Shown: piece by piece, positions 25,763 through 37,600 of the stretch
How the letters are laid out: each line of letters begins with the position of its first letter
How positions within the stretch are numbered: the stretch's first letter is position 1
NCBI RefSeq assembly: GCF_020148105.1
Contig: NZ_JAHLZE010000001.1
Location: 38,362 to 102,361 of the forward strand
Source of the DNA: Methanobrevibacter sp. TMH8
GTDB lineage: Archaea > Methanobacteriota > Methanobacteria > Methanobacteriales > Methanobacteriaceae
Reading direction: 5' to 3'
DNA length: 64,000 nt
Position numbers and translations under genes: made by a program
The notes under the pieces: generated by a model
Databases searched by the model: none
Seen by the model: only the letters and a program-made list of their open reading frames with translations
What the model was told of the DNA's origin: nothing

Positions 25763-28700
25763 TCATTTATTTTCTTCAATATATTCATCTAAAGCTTTAA
25801 CTTTTAATTCACTATTTTTAATAGCTTCAATAGCATTTAGAGCAGCTCTAGCACCAGCTAATGTAGTAACATAAGGAAGTCCAAGTTCAATAGCTAAACG
25901 TCTAATTTTGTAACCATCAGCTGCAGAAACTTTTCCAGAAGGAGTATTGATAATCATATCGACTTTTTTAGCTAATATCTTATCACTAACATTTGGAGAA
26001 TCTTGACTTATTTTACTAATTTCCTCAATATCAACACCATCAACAGCTCTTGCAGTTCCTGGAGTAGCTATTAATTTAAATCCAAGTTCAGCAGCTTTTT
26101 CAGTTATATCTTGAATTTTAGATTTATCTTCATCTTTTACACTGATGAAAATAGTTCCTTCTTTAGGTAAATCCATATTAGCAGATAATTGAGACTTATA
26201 GAAAGCAAGACCAAAGTTTTCATCAATTCCCATACTTTCACCAGTAGATTTCATTTCAGGACCTAAAATTGTATCTGCTTCAGGTAACTTTAAAAATGGG
26301 AAAACAGACTCTTTGACAGCTACATGATTGATTTTAATCTCATCAGTTAATCCAAAGTCTTTTAATTTTTTACCAATAATTAATAATGCTGCAATTTTAG
26401 CTAAAGGTTGACCAATAGCTTTACTTACAAATGGAATTGTTCTACTTGCTCGAGGATTAGCTTCGATAATATAAACCTTACCTTTTCTACCTTCATCCTC
26501 TTCATCTAACTTTACAGCATATTGAATATTCATAAGCCCAATAACATCAAGTTCAATAGCTAATTTCCTGGAATAATCACGAATTACATCAAGAACTTCT
26601 TCAGGAATTGTTTGAGGAGGTATTACACAAGCAGAATCTCCAGAATGAACTCCTGCTTCTTCGATATGTTCCATTATTCCCCCAATGAAAACATCTTCAC
26701 CATCGGATAATATATCAACATCAACTTCAACAGCATCTTCTAGAAATTTATCAACTAAAATAGGATGTTCTGGAGAAACCTTCACAGCTTCTTCCATATA
26801 TTCTTTAAGCTCATAATCATCATAAACTATTTCCATAGCCCTTCCACCAATAACATAGGAAGGTCTGACAAGAACTGGGAAACCTATTTTTTTGGCTGCA
26901 TCTCTTGCATCAGAAAATGACATAGCTAATCCATAAGGAGCTTGAGGAATATTTAATTTATTGAGAACTTCAGTGAATCTTTCTCTGTCTTCAACTCTAT
27001 CAATACTTTCATAAGGAGTACCAAGTATTTCAACCCCAGCATTAGCTAAAGGAACAGCTAAATTAATAGAAGTTTGTCCACCAAATTGAACTACTACCCC
27101 TTCTGGTTTTTCTTTTTCGACAATAGCCATAACATCTTCAAAAGTCAATGGTTCAAAGAAAAGCTTATCAGAAATATCATAATCAGTACTTACAGTTTCA
27201 GGATTATTATTTATTATTATAGTTTCAATTCCCTCATCTTTAAGAGCTAAACTTGAGTGAACACAGCAATAATCAAATTCAATACCTTGACCAATTCTAA
27301 TCGGTCCTGCACCAAGAATAATTATTTTACGTTTGTCAGAAACTTTAAGTTCATCTCCACCATCATAACTACTATAGTAATAAGGAGTTTTAGCTTCAAA
27401 TTCTGCAGCACAAGTATCTACCATTTTATAGGAAGGTTTAATATCGTGTTCTTTTCCAATTGTTCTAACTTCTTCTTCATCAATTCCTGCAATTTGAGCT
27501 AAAGTAGCATTTGAAAAACCCATTTTTTTAGCTTCTAAAAAGAAATCTTTATCTTTTAAAGATTCCAGATTAATTTCATCTTCAAAATCAACAATTTTTT
27601 TAATTTTATTTAAGAAGAATGTATCAATATTTGTAAGTTTTTGAAGTTTACTTAAAGGCATTCCCATCTTTAATGCAGCATAAATTTGGAATAATCTTTC
27701 ATCAGTAGGATTTTTTAAATCATCTTTACTAAAGTCAATTTCTTCAAATCCATAAAGGCCAATATCAAGAGAACGAATAGCTTTATGAAGAGCTTCTTCT
27801 ATGGTTCTTCCAATAGACATTACTTCTCCAGTAGATTTCATTTGAACTCCAATTTTCCTATTTATACCTTTAAATTTATCAAATGGCCATCTTGGAACTT
27901 TTGATACTACATAATCAATAGCTGGTTCAAAGGATGCGGGAGTTTCTTTAGTAATATCATTTTGAATTTCATCAAGAGTCATTCCAATAGCTATTTTTGA
28001 GGATATTTTAGCTATAGGATATCCAGTTGCCTTAGATGCCAATGCACTACTTCTACTTACTCTTGGATTAACTTCAATAACTTTATATTCACTAGTGATA
28101 GGATTAACTGCAAATTGGATATTACATCCACCTTCAATTCCCAGAGCTCTTATAATCTTAATTGAAGCATCCCTTAATTGCTGTGCTTCAATATCATTAA
28201 GGTTTTGAGCAGGCGCAACAACAATACTTTCACCAGTATGGATTCCCATTGGATCAATGTTTTCCATACTACAAATAATTATACAAGTATCGTTTTTATC
28301 CCTCATAACTTCATATTCAAATTCTTTCCATCCGAGAACAGATTCATCAATAAGAACTTGACCTATAAAACTCATATCAAGACCATGAGAAGCAATTTCA
28401 ATGAGTTCTTCTTTGTTATTAGCTACTCCCCCACCAGTACCTCCTAAAGTAAAAGCCGGCCTTACAATAACGGGGAAACCAATTTCTTCAACTGCTTCAA
28501 GAGCTTTATCAACAGATTCAACTGCGTGACATTTAGGAATTGGTTCATTTAGTTTATTCATGAAATTTCCAAACAAATCCCTATCCTCTACATCTTTAAT
28601 AGTTTTAACAGAAGACCCTATAACTTTTATCCCATCAAGTGCACCTATTTCATCTAAACCAGTAGCTATATTTAGTCCAGTTTGCCCCCCCATAGTTGGG

Positions 28701-28960
28701 AGAATTGCATCAACTTGCTCTTTTTCAATGATTTTAGCTACAATGGAAGGAGTAAGAGGTTCCACATAAACTTTATCTGCCATATCCATATCAGTTTGAA
28801 TAGTAGCAGGATTACTGTTAATGAGAACAGTTTCAATTCCCTCTTCTCTTATTGATTTACAAGCCTGAGATCCCGAATAATCAAACTCGGCTGCTTGTCC
28901 TATTTGAATCGGCCCGGAACCGATTATAAGCACTTTTTTAATATCCTTATCAATTGGCAT
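25763..28960 (-). CDS. carB: Carbamoyl-phosphate synthase large subunit
   Basis: 1065 residues, the usual length. Two ATP-grasp halves are visible: [28 protein letters not shown] and [15 protein letters not shown] in the first, and [31 protein letters not shown] and [16 protein letters not shown] in the second. The C-terminal about 135 residues are the MGS-like regulatory domain. It makes carbamoyl phosphate for pyrimidine and arginine synthesis using ammonia channelled from CarA. carA lies 17 nt upstream in the same direction, so the two form an operon. GAGG ribosome site. Confidence 0.96.
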   Translation of the reverse strand: MPIDKDIKKVLIIGSGPIQIGQAAEFDYSGSQACKSIREEGIETVLINSNPATIQTDMDMADKVYVEPLTPSIVAKIIEKEQVDAILPTMGGQTGLNIATGLDEIGALDGIKVIGSSVKTIKDVEDRDLFGNFMNKLNEPIPKCHAVESVDKALEAVEEIGFPVIVRPAFTLGGTGGGVANNKEELIEIASHGLDMSFIGQVLIDESVLGWKEFEYEVMRDKNDTCIIICSMENIDPMGIHTGESIVVAPAQNLNDIEAQQLRDASIKIIRALGIEGGCNIQFAVNPITSEYKVIEVNPRVSRSSALASKATGYPIAKISSKIAIGMTLDEIQNDITKETPASFEPAIDYVVSKVPRWPFDKFKGINRKIGVQMKSTGEVMSIGRTIEEALHKAIRSLDIGLYGFEEIDFSKDDLKNPTDERLFQIYAALKMGMPLSKLQKLTNIDTFFLNKIKKIVDFEDEINLESLKDKDFFLEAKKMGFSNATLAQIAGIDEEEVRTIGKEHDIKPSYKMVDTCAAEFEAKTPYYYSSYDGGDELKVSDKRKIIILGAGPIRIGQGIEFDYCCVHSSLALKDEGIETIIINNNPETVSTDYDISDKLFFEPLTFEDVMAIVEKEKPEGVVVQFGGQTSINLAVPLANAGVEILGTPYESIDRVEDRERFTEVLNKLNIPQAPYGLAMSFSDARDAAKKIGFPVLVRPSYVIGGRAMEIVYDDYELKEYMEEAVKVSPEHPILVDKFLEDAVEVDVDILSDGEDVFIGGIMEHIEEAGVHSGDSACVIPPQTIPEEVLDVIRDYSRKLAIELDVIGLMNIQYAVKLDEEDEGRKGKVYIIEANPRASRTIPFVSKAIGQPLAKIAALLIIGKKLKDFGLTDEIKINHVAVKESVFPFLKLPEADTILGPEMKSTGESMGIDENFGLAFYKSQLSANMDLPKEGTIFISVKDEDKSKIQDITEKAAELGFKLIATPGTARAVDGVDIEEISKISQDSPNVSDKILAKKVDMIINTPSGKVSAADGYKIRRLAIELGLPYVTTLAGARAALNAIEAIKNSELKVKALDEYIEENK

Positions 28961-28977
28961 CTATAATCCTCATTTCT

Positions 28978-30084
28978 TTAATAATCATCCATCATTTCTT
29001 TAAATTTATCAAATATAAAGCTCGTATCATTTGGACCAGGCCCTGCTTCAGGATGGTATTGTACACAATGAAGAGGTAATTCTTCATGGGAAAATCCTTC
29101 TGGAGTATTATCATTAAGATTAACTTGAGTTAATTTTAATGGTGTGTCCTTTAGAGACTCAGTATCAATAGTGAAACCATGGTTTTGAGAAGTTATAAAG
29201 ACTTTACCAGATTCAAGGTCTTTAACTGGTTGATTAGCTCCTCTATGGCCAAATTTCATCTTATATATTTTTGCTCCAAATGATTTAGCTATAATCTGTT
29301 GACCCATGCAAATTCCAAAAATAGGGAGCCTATTTGATATTTTTTGCATAGTATCAATTGTTTCTGTAACTCTTTCAGGATTTCCAGGACCACAAGAAAT
29401 CATTAAACCATCTATATCATAATCCAGAATTGTTTTATAGTCAGTATCATATGGGAAAAGAACTACTCCAATATCTCTTTTCAAAAATCCATTGATTATA
29501 TTTCTCTTTACACCACAATCAATGATAGCAGCCTTTTGTTTTTTGTTTTCACCAAATGTTATAATTTCTTTAGTTGAAACTTGAGGAACTAAATCCATAT
29601 CTACAATACTTAGTTGATTTTTTGCTTGGGCTATTAATTCACTATCCTCAATTTCTTCAGTAGTTATAGCACATTTCATTGCTCCTTTTTCACGAATTTT
29701 AATTGTAAGATCTCTTGTATCAATTCCACTTATTCCTGGAATTTTAAATTCCTTTAAAAACTCATCTAATGTTTTTTGTGAAGAATACATAGACGGTTCC
29801 TTACAAAGTTCCCTTACAATATATCCCTCAACTTGAATCTTTCCAGATTGATACCATTCTTCACTTACACCATAATTTCCTTGAAGAGGATAAGTTGACA
29901 TCATGATTTGACCTTTAAATGAAGGATCCGTCAATCCTTCAACATATCCAGTCATTCCAGTTGAAAAAACAATCTCACCAGTAGCTGTTGTTTCATGGCC
30001 AAATCCTTCACCTTTAATTATAGTTCCATCCTCTAAAGCTATTTTAGCAGTAGGATTATCAGAATTTTTGACTCCCTTTTCCAT
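28978..30084 (-). CDS. carA: Carbamoyl-phosphate synthase small subunit (glutaminase)
   Basis: About 368 residues from the ATG at 30084, chosen because GGTGA lies 5 nt upstream; the ATG at 30117 would add 11 residues. The N-terminal CarA domain has [20 protein letters not shown]; the GATase I domain has the nucleophile in FGICMGQQI and His/Glu in HPEAGPG. It releases ammonia from glutamine for CarB, encoded immediately downstream. Confidence 0.95.
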   Translation of the reverse strand: MEKGVKNSDNPTAKIALEDGTIIKGEGFGHETTATGEIVFSTGMTGYVEGLTDPSFKGQIMMSTYPLQGNYGVSEEWYQSGKIQVEGYIVRELCKEPSMYSSQKTLDEFLKEFKIPGISGIDTRDLTIKIREKGAMKCAITTEEIEDSELIAQAKNQLSIVDMDLVPQVSTKEIITFGENKKQKAAIIDCGVKRNIINGFLKRDIGVVLFPYDTDYKTILDYDIDGLMISCGPGNPERVTETIDTMQKISNRLPIFGICMGQQIIAKSFGAKIYKMKFGHRGANQPVKDLESGKVFITSQNHGFTIDTESLKDTPLKLTQVNLNDNTPEGFSHEELPLHCVQYHPEAGPGPNDTSFIFDKFKEMMDDY

Positions 30085-30524
30085 TAAATCACCATATTGA
30101 AGATATAAATAATTCAATTCAATGTATTTTATTAATTCAATATATTTATTGAATTTTATTAAATTATATTAAATTATATTAATTTTATTTATTAATTATG
30201 AAATTATCTTAATTTAGATAAAATATTAATATTCATAAAATATTCTACATAACATATTCTCATAAAATATTCTAACATAATATTATTCTAACATTATATT
30301 ATCCTATCTTATTTTTTAATTATATATCTAAAATACTTTTGCAATTAATAGAATTTAAAGTATACTATTTTTAAAAATTATAGAAAAAATATAGAAAAAA
30401 TATAACATATTTCTATAAAAATATTACTGAAATAAAAAAAGAATATAATAGAAAATAAAAATAAAAAATAAAAAAATAAAATGGATATAAAAGTATTAAT
30501 ATATATGAATAAAACAGAAAATTA
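30085..30524. other. Intergenic, AT-rich
   Basis: About 440 nt between carA and the acetyltransferase gene, with repeated taacatattat-like tracts near 30240-30300. The carA promoter must lie here; nothing else is recognised. Confidence 0.4.
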
Positions 30525-31010
30525 TTATTTATCAATATCATCAAGAATATGATTATTATCAATATCTTCAGTGTCTTCAAAAAAGTTAAAATACATTTTA
30601 AAAGCATCAGACCCATCTTCATAATAGTTTGAAACTTTCCTATCTATTTTAAATCCAATAGATTTATAAAAATCAACTGCTTCCTTATTATGAGTTTTGA
30701 CCTCTAATGTTATTTTATAAATATTAAAATCAATAAACCTAGCCATAGCTGTATTGATTAATTTTGAACCTACTTTTTGTCTTTTATAGTTTTGATCTAC
30801 AGCTAATGAAATAATATGCCCTCTATCTTCTTCTACAATCCAAAATAAGATATAACCTACTATATAATCCCCTATTTGAGCTACTAAAAAACCTGTTCCA
30901 AAATCAAAAAGTTGTTTAAGTATATTAACATCATAAGGATTAGAAAAAGACATATGTTCTATTTCATGAACTCTACGAAGATCATTTGGGCGAAATTCTC
31001 GAATTATCAT
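30525..31010 (-). CDS. rimI: GNAT N-acetyltransferase, RimI-like
   Basis: 161 residues. It starts MIIREFRPNDLRRVHEIE, has GHIISLAVDQNYKRQKVGSKLI (acetyl-CoA loop in Q/R-x-x-G-x-G/S form) and LEVKTHNKEAVDFYKSIGF, the C-terminal signature of RimI-type protein N-terminal acetyltransferases. The archaeal counterpart acetylates protein N-termini. The C-terminal about 12 residues (Asp/Ile-rich) extend past the family end. No strong ribosome site. Confidence 0.88.
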   Translation of the reverse strand: MIIREFRPNDLRRVHEIEHMSFSNPYDVNILKQLFDFGTGFLVAQIGDYIVGYILFWIVEEDRGHIISLAVDQNYKRQKVGSKLINTAMARFIDFNIYKITLEVKTHNKEAVDFYKSIGFKIDRKVSNYYEDGSDAFKMYFNFFEDTEDIDNNHILDDIDK

Positions 31011-31284
31011 ACTAATGCCAAAACAATAATTAATGCCAAAACATCATTTTATTAGTAAATTGTTTATATATTTATATAAATTTATTTTTAGTAATTATTC
31101 CTTATTATATTATTCCTTATTATATATTTCATTATTATATATTTCGAACTACAATTTTAATATCATGTTAATGTCATATAATACTCTAAGATGCCCCAAT
31201 AATCTAATACTGTAAATATTTTAATAAATATCAGATAGAAAATTATGTAAAAATTTATATTAAATAAAAAATATAGATAATAGG

Positions 31285-31602
31285 ATGAATCCATGGATAT
31301 ATCTCATAATTGCAGGAATTGCAGAAATCGGATGGGCACTTTCACTTAAGTTCTCTGAAGGTTTTACTAATACAATCATGTCAATATCAACTGTAATTAT
31401 TATGGTTATAAGTATAGTATTTTTATCTTTTGCTCTAAAAGAAATACCAATTGGAACAGCTTATGCTATATGGACAGCCATAGGTGCTGTTGGAGTAGCT
31501 ATTGTAGGAATGATATTTCTAGGAGAAACAAAAACATTAATCAGAATTTTTTGTATTATGCTAGTTATCGGAGGAATAATTGGTTTAAAAATTTCTGGAT
31601 AA
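31285..31602 (+). CDS. sugE: SMR-family transporter, SugE/Gdx type
   Basis: 105 residues with four transmembrane helices. Glu in GIAEIGWALSLKFSEGFTN is the shared substrate/proton site; the LKxSxGF and GTAYAIWTAIGAVG segments match the Gdx (guanidinium exporter) branch rather than EmrE. Single gene, so it probably functions as a homodimer. No guanidine riboswitch-like structure is recognised in the 70 nt upstream. Confidence 0.88.
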   Translation: MNPWIYLIIAGIAEIGWALSLKFSEGFTNTIMSISTVIIMVISIVFLSFALKEIPIGTAYAIWTAIGAVGVAIVGMIFLGETKTLIRIFCIMLVIGGIIGLKISG

Positions 31603-32048
31603 TGAAAATAAAATCTATAATATATAAAATCTATAATATAATATAATTTATAAATAAATGTGCAATATCATAATTGTATTATATTTATATAAATTATAAA
31701 AAATGTAGGAAAAAATATAAGAAATATAACTTTTTTAGAGAAATGGATAAAAATGATTTAATATTTAAAAAACAGTGAAAACAGGCATATTTTTGTAAAA
31801 AAATGAATAATATATAATATAAATAGATTTTACCCTATTTATCACTGAAAAGATTAATATGAAATCATATACTCAGTTAAAAAAAGACATTATAAGTAGT
31901 ATTTTTGTAAAATAAGCTATTTTTAAACTGATTTTGATAAAATAAACTGTAAATCATAGAGATGTTGATGATGTTGATTAAATTCCTTTTAAGGTCTCTT
32001 TATTTGCTAAAAAAACCGCAAATCAAAGGTATTTTTCAAAATTAAAAC

Positions 32049-32062
32049 AAAACCTTTATATA
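32049..32062 (+). promoter_or_regulatory. Strong archaeal BRE/TATA promoter
   Basis: aaAACCTTTATATA, a purine-rich BRE followed by TTTATATA (32055-32062), is a classical archaeal stable-RNA type promoter. Transcription would begin about 22-26 nt downstream, near 32085. No gene starts within the next 170 nt. Confidence 0.65.
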
Positions 32063-32084
32063 CTATGCAGAATTAATAGAAGAA

Positions 32085-32257
32085 GTGAAGTTAAATTACA
32101 TAGCTATAAGAATTGTAAAATGTGATAAATTTTATAAGAGTTATTTATCTATCTCTTTTTCAATTTTATATGTGATTTAAAGATAATTGTTTGTGAGGCG
32201 GATCAATCAAACACCAAATAAAAAGAACATCTAATGATGTTTCTTTTTATTTTTTTT
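32085..32257 (+). ncRNA. Candidate non-coding RNA with terminator
   Basis: The span from the predicted start to the T-run has no ORF with a credible start. It contains a GTTTG/CAAAC stem (32189-32193 with 32208-32212) with loop TGAGGCGGATCAAT, notably GC-rich for this genome, and ends in a terminator hairpin: AAAAGAACATC (32221-32231), loop TAAT, GATGTTTCTTTT (32236-32247), then a T-run. Size would be about 170 nt. It matches no RNA family I can name; the start is estimated. Confidence 0.55.
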
Positions 32258-32469
32258 AAATATTTATTTTTATAAATAATAGTATAATTTTAACAAAATA
32301 TTATATTTTTGAATGTTCTCTATTCTATTTAAAAAAAACTCTTTCAATTTTAGAAGAAATAACATAATTTAACAAAATCATTATTTAAAAACTATATTTA
32401 AAAAAAAATATTCTATTTAAAAAATATATTAATCATATATTTTATAATCTAATATTTTAAAGTCATAGA

Positions 32470-33330
32470 TTATAAAATATTTTCTAAAGAAATTTTTAAT
32501 TGATCTATATCATTAATAATGAACTCATTTTCTAATTCTTTTATCTTTGGTCTATTAACTAATATAACAGCTATTTTTAGGTCAATAGCAGCAGCTATTT
32601 TTGAATGAACTCCTCCTATATCCCCACTTTCTTTTGTAATAATAACTTGAGTATTTAATTCTTCCATTAAGGCCTTATTAAATTTTTTTGAGAAAATACC
32701 TTGCATTGCAATTATATTTTCACCATAAATTCCAAGATTGTTACATTTTTCAATAGAAGATTTAATTGGAAGCACACGGACAAAAAAGTTTTTTTTATCA
32801 ATTTTTGATTTTGAAGATGAAAGAATAGATTCTATTGTATTTACTCCAGCTAAATGAAGAATATTATTATTAAAAAAATTAGTAGATATTAAATCTCCTG
32901 CTTCTTCAAAAGAATCAACAAAATATATATTATTACTATGGTTTTCAAAATTTGAATAATCAGTTCCAGGCCTTTCAAAACGAATATAAGGAATATTAGC
33001 TATTTTTGAAGTTTTAATAGCTGTTGATGTTACATGAGATGCAAAAGGATGTGTAGCATCGATAAAAACATCAAAACCATTTTCATCAAAATAATTATTC
33101 AAAAGATTCAATATTTCAGATTCAGACAATGGTTTATCAACTACATCATCAGATCCTGCTTCTTTAGCTAATTTTCCACCGTAATTGGTAGTTGTTGTAG
33201 TTAATATATATGATGAATTATAGGTTTCTTTTAAAAATTTAATTATATTAATAGAATCCTTAGTTCCACCCATTAAAAAAACTCGTAAATTAGAGAACTT
33301 GGACTCTAATTTACCTACTTTACTATTCAT
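32470..33330 (-). CDS. cbiJ: Precorrin-6x reductase, CbiJ/CobK type
   Basis: 286 residues. LRVFLMGGTKDSINIIKFL is the N-terminal nucleotide-binding segment, DVFIDATHPFASHVTSTA and PYIRFERPG are family signatures, and IITKESGDIGG lies near the end. It reduces a macrocycle double bond during corrin-ring formation for cobamides. The first 15 residues (MNSKVGKLESKF) are extra. GGTGGATT ribosome site. No other corrin gene is adjacent, so the pathway is dispersed. Confidence 0.9.
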   Translation of the reverse strand: MNSKVGKLESKFSNLRVFLMGGTKDSINIIKFLKETYNSSYILTTTTTNYGGKLAKEAGSDDVVDKPLSESEILNLLNNYFDENGFDVFIDATHPFASHVTSTAIKTSKIANIPYIRFERPGTDYSNFENHSNNIYFVDSFEEAGDLISTNFFNNNILHLAGVNTIESILSSSKSKIDKKNFFVRVLPIKSSIEKCNNLGIYGENIIAMQGIFSKKFNKALMEELNTQVIITKESGDIGGVHSKIAAAIDLKIAVILVNRPKIKELENEFIINDIDQLKISLENIL

Positions 33331-33462
33331 AATCCACCATTAATTAAGTCATTCATTGAAATAAATTATTTAATTAACTAATCAAACATAACCAAATCAT
33401 AGCATTATTGGTTTATTTCTGATATTTTTTAATATTTAATTAATTCAATTATTTTAGAATTA

Positions 33463-36066
33463 TTATCCATTACCAACAATTCTATTAACTATTCTATCAG
33501 AAATAAAAATAATTCCTGCTACAATAACAATCAATATCCATTCCATAGGTCCAATAGCTGTTGTTCTAAATATTCCTTGTAAATAAGGAAGATAAATTAC
33601 TAGTAATTGTAGTATGAATGAAGCTAAAATAGCTATCCAAAAGAAGCTATTTTTCTCTTTTGAATTAGCTCGATTATTAATTGCATTAAATAATTGATAC
33701 ATTACAAATACTGTGAAAGCAACTGTAGTAGCTAAAGCTATATTATCAGTAGTACTTAATTCATAGAAATATAAAGCTAATGTACCTACAGCCATTACAA
33801 TACCTGCAAAAATTATTTTCATTAGAGTATTTTTAGATAATATGTTTCCCTTCTCAGGAGCTCTGTCCATTATATTCTCTTCTGCACCTTCTGTACCAAG
33901 AGATTGAGCTGGAGGCCCATCCATTATAATGTTTATCCAAAGTATTTGTATTGGATTAAATGGAACTGGTAAGCCAATTATAGAGGCAGAAACTATAGTA
34001 AGAATAGCTCCAACGTTAGTTGAAACTTGGAACTTAACAAAACGCTTTATATTATCAAAAATCTTCCTGCCTTCACGAATAGCTTGAATGATAGTTGCAA
34101 AATTATCATCTTGAATAATCATATCAGCTGATTCTTTAGAAACATCTGTTCCACTACCCATAGCTACACCAATTGAAGCTTTTTTAAGTGCAGGAGCATC
34201 ATTAACCCCATCACCAGTCATGGAAACAACATTTTTATGTTTTTGGAGAGCTTCTACAATCCTAACCTTTTGTTCTGGATAAACTCTTGCATAAACTTGA
34301 ACATCTTGAACCATGGCCATAAATTTGTCATCATCAAGTCCTTCTAAATCAGCCCCAGTTAAAACCTTACCATCAGTTAATATTCCGATTTCTCTTGCAA
34401 TAGAAGAAGCAGTAGATTGATGGTCACCTGTAATCATCACAACTTTTATTCCAGCTGTTTTACATGATGCAACTGCATCTTTAGCTTCTTGTCTCGGAGG
34501 ATCCATCATCCCAGCTAACCCAACAAAAACAAGATCTTTTTCAACTTCTTCTGGATTTTCTATTGAATCCTTATTAGAAATATCGATTTTTTTATAAGCA
34601 AGTGCCAAAACTCTAAGTGCAGAATTTGTCATCTCATTGATATTATTTCTTACAGTTTCCTTTGTTTCTTCATCAATAATTTCAATGTTTCCATTATTAT
34701 CTATATATTTACACATATCTAGAATTATTTCAGGAGCACCTTTAGTAAAAGCATATAAATTTACATCAGGAGATAAAGAATTATCATTTTCATTACTCTC
34801 TAATTTTTCATGAATAGTGGTCATTCTTTTTCTAACACTATCTAAAGGAATCTCTTTAATACGAGGATAAGTTTTTTCAATTTCTCCTTTTATATAACCA
34901 TTGTCTTCACCATATAACATTACTGCAGCATCAGTTGGATCACCAATGATTTTTCCATCTTTTATTGAAGAATTATTACACAATGCACAGATTTCAAGAG
35001 CTTTCTCTTGATTATTTAATCTAGCATCTCTTACAGTCATTTTATTAAGAGTTAAAGTTCCAGTTTTATCAGTACAAACCACAGTACAAGAACCAAGAGT
35101 TTCAACAGCTAAAAGTTTTCTAACAACAGCATTAGATTTAGCCATTTTCTGCATACCTAATGCAAGAGTAAGAGTAAGAATTGCAGGAAGCCCTTCTGGA
35201 ACTGCAGCCACAGCTAAAGAAACAGCAGTCATGAATGTACTAACAATATCATGCCCTTGGAAATATTGAAGTGCAAAAACAAGTGAACAGATAACAATAG
35301 CTATTAGACCTAATGTTTTACTTAAATAGGCAATTTTTTCTTGAAGTGGTGTTTCACTTTCTTCTTCCTGAATCATTTCAGCTATTTTACCAATAGAAGT
35401 TTCCATACCGATAGCTATTACAACACCAATACCTCTACCTGAAATGACATTAGAATCCATATAAGCAAATCTTTTTCTGATATTTTCATCATGAGAACTT
35501 TTATCAATATTTAAGATAGCATTTTCATTAAATTTTTCACCAATATCACTATTACTATCCTTTAAAACAGGTAATGATTCACCAGTTAGAGAAGACTCAT
35601 CAATTTTTAAATCAACTGTTTCAATCATGATAATATCAGCAGGAATTTTATCTCCTTCTTCTACAACTACAATATCTCCTATTGTAAGTTCGCTACCAGG
35701 AACTTTTTCAAATTCCCCATTACGTTTAACAACAGCTTCTGTGGAAACAAGACTTTTAAGTTTTTCCATAGCTTTTTCTGCACGATATTCTTGGATAAAA
35801 CCAATTATTGCATTTAATAGAACAACAATTACTATTACAACAGAATCTACCCATTCTCCAACAAAAAATGCAGCTATTGCAGCTACTATTAAAAGTGCAA
35901 TTAAAATATCAACAAACTGCATTAAAAATAGTTTAATTGGATGATCTTTTTTATCTTCAGCCAATTCATTCTTACCATATTTAGCTAAACGTTCATTAGC
36001 TTCTTCTTGAGTTAAACCATTAAAATTAGTTTTATATTTATCCAAAATCTTTTCTAAACTAGTCAT
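33463..36066 (-). CDS. P-type calcium-transporting ATPase (type II)
   Basis: 867 residues. TGES (actuator domain), DKTGTLTLNKMT (phosphorylated Asp), VVMITGDHQ and MTGDGVNDAPALK are all present, with about ten transmembrane helices and the N-terminal cation-ATPase domain (LTQEEANERLAKYGKNEL). Helix 4 motif VAAVPEGLPAILTLTLALGM is that of P2A/Ca2+ pumps. It probably exports Ca2+. GGGA ribosome site; monocistronic. Confidence 0.92.
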   Translation of the reverse strand: MTSLEKILDKYKTNFNGLTQEEANERLAKYGKNELAEDKKDHPIKLFLMQFVDILIALLIVAAIAAFFVGEWVDSVVIVIVVLLNAIIGFIQEYRAEKAMEKLKSLVSTEAVVKRNGEFEKVPGSELTIGDIVVVEEGDKIPADIIMIETVDLKIDESSLTGESLPVLKDSNSDIGEKFNENAILNIDKSSHDENIRKRFAYMDSNVISGRGIGVVIAIGMETSIGKIAEMIQEEESETPLQEKIAYLSKTLGLIAIVICSLVFALQYFQGHDIVSTFMTAVSLAVAAVPEGLPAILTLTLALGMQKMAKSNAVVRKLLAVETLGSCTVVCTDKTGTLTLNKMTVRDARLNNQEKALEICALCNNSSIKDGKIIGDPTDAAVMLYGEDNGYIKGEIEKTYPRIKEIPLDSVRKRMTTIHEKLESNENDNSLSPDVNLYAFTKGAPEIILDMCKYIDNNGNIEIIDEETKETVRNNINEMTNSALRVLALAYKKIDISNKDSIENPEEVEKDLVFVGLAGMMDPPRQEAKDAVASCKTAGIKVVMITGDHQSTASSIAREIGILTDGKVLTGADLEGLDDDKFMAMVQDVQVYARVYPEQKVRIVEALQKHKNVVSMTGDGVNDAPALKKASIGVAMGSGTDVSKESADMIIQDDNFATIIQAIREGRKIFDNIKRFVKFQVSTNVGAILTIVSASIIGLPVPFNPIQILWINIIMDGPPAQSLGTEGAEENIMDRAPEKGNILSKNTLMKIIFAGIVMAVGTLALYFYELSTTDNIALATTVAFTVFVMYQLFNAINNRANSKEKNSFFWIAILASFILQLLVIYLPYLQGIFRTTAIGPMEWILIVIVAGIIFISDRIVNRIVGNG

Positions 36067-36519
36067 TGAATCCCTGATTCCTTATAATTTATTAAATACC
36101 AAATTGAACATTTTAGTGAAATATATAATATTAACATGGATGATTTTCATATATTATTTTCAATTTATTAATCTAAAACTTAAAGATATATTATTAAAAA
36201 TAAGAATACAAAATAAATATATTTTTCATAGTTTTTATATTTTTATAATTTTATAATCATTCATTTCTATAATTCCACAACTCTACAATTCTATATTATC
36301 AAACATTATATATTTTATTACTTTATAAAACATTCATTTCTATAATTCTACAATTTTTTATTTTATAATTTTATAATTTTTAATTATATATTATATATAA
36401 TTATTTTATAAATATTATTCAAGTTAAATAGATAAAATATATAAATAAAAATAGAAAAAAATAAAAAATGTTTAAAAATTAATGAATTGAAAAATAAAAG
36501 GTAAAATAAAAATTAAAAA
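36067..36519. other. Intergenic with a 23-bp direct repeat
   Basis: About 450 nt, AT-rich. CATTCATTTCTATAATTCCACAA-like sequence at 36258-36280 recurs with one change at 36331-36353. No gene is seen. Confidence 0.45.
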
Positions 36520-37494
36520 TTATAAATTGTGTTTAGTATCCAAACCTTTTAAAATCTTTTCTTTTTTGTAGAAAAACAGAATTATAGCAAAAATTAGCAA
36601 AGCTATAACAGAAAATATAAAATCAATCAATGGATCAGTTAGATTAGTTGATTGAATTATAGTTTCAAAACTACCAAAACTTCCTTCAGAAGAACTTATA
36701 ATGAAAGCAAAGAAGTTATTTATTAAATGAGCACCTACAGCCCATTCAATTCCATTAGTAGCTAATGTAGCAACACTAAAGATCATTCCCATCATAAATG
36801 TAATAACAATATTTGAAACCATGAAAATAGGGTCAGTTCCACCATTAATTATATGACCAAGAGAAAATACAAAAGAACTAATCAAAATAACAATTATTGG
36901 ACTTTTAATTTTTAAACTGAGACCTTGATTAATATATCCTCTAAAAAATAGCTCTTCAAATAATACCTGAATAGGAATAGCCAATATAAATAATAATATA
37001 GTTAAATATAAATTCCCTATATTAAAATTAATATTAAACCCAGAAGGATCCAGAATAATTGAAATTAAAAGCATTACAATAAGAAATACTAACCAAATCA
37101 AAGCTCCTTTTATTATTTGTCTCCATCTTACTCTTTTAATCCAGTTTATAGTTTTTCCAGAAAATTCATCATATTTTTTTGAAATGTTAACTAGAGACAT
37201 AAAATCTCTCTTATGGATAAGTTTTAAAGAAAAAAATAGGAACAACATAGAAAAAGAAAATGAAAAAAATGTCATTATAAAGAATAAATTAATATTAGAT
37301 TCATAATCCATTATATAATTTATAAAATAATTTATATCAAAATTTCCAGAAGCAATAAAATAAGAAGCAATCAAAAATCCTAAGGTAAATCCTGCTATAA
37401 TTTCAGCAACTCCCCAAGATAAGATAATTGTAATTAGATATCTCCACCAATTATTTTTACCTTCATTACCATTGTTTAAAAATTTGTTTAACAT
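36520..37494 (-). CDS. CPBP-family intramembrane metalloprotease
   Basis: 324 residues with about eight hydrophobic helices. EELFFRGYINQGL (EExxxR motif), the later SLGHIINGG His and HLINNFFAF (HxxxN/B) are the conserved Abi/CAAX protease motifs. Members cleave prenylated or signal peptides in membranes, or mature bacteriocins; the substrate here is unknown. Ribosome site GGGATTGGA. Confidence 0.87.
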   Translation of the reverse strand: MLNKFLNNGNEGKNNWWRYLITIILSWGVAEIIAGFTLGFLIASYFIASGNFDINYFINYIMDYESNINLFFIMTFFSFSFSMLFLFFSLKLIHKRDFMSLVNISKKYDEFSGKTINWIKRVRWRQIIKGALIWLVFLIVMLLISIILDPSGFNINFNIGNLYLTILLFILAIPIQVLFEELFFRGYINQGLSLKIKSPIIVILISSFVFSLGHIINGGTDPIFMVSNIVITFMMGMIFSVATLATNGIEWAVGAHLINNFFAFIISSSEGSFGSFETIIQSTNLTDPLIDFIFSVIALLIFAIILFFYKKEKILKGLDTKHNL

Positions 37495-37600
37495 TCCAAT
37501 CCCTATAAAAATCTATTTATTAAAAAATCTCTCAAATATATAAAATTTAATATTATTTTAACTAACAATACATTATATTAATCTAATAAATTGATTGAAC

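Larger units (their letters stand above)
31603..32469. other. Long intergenic region containing a likely ncRNA
   Basis: About 870 nt without a plausible ORF. The first 440 nt are AT-rich with small dyads. The second part carries a strong promoter, a structured segment and a terminator (separate entries). Confidence 0.5.
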
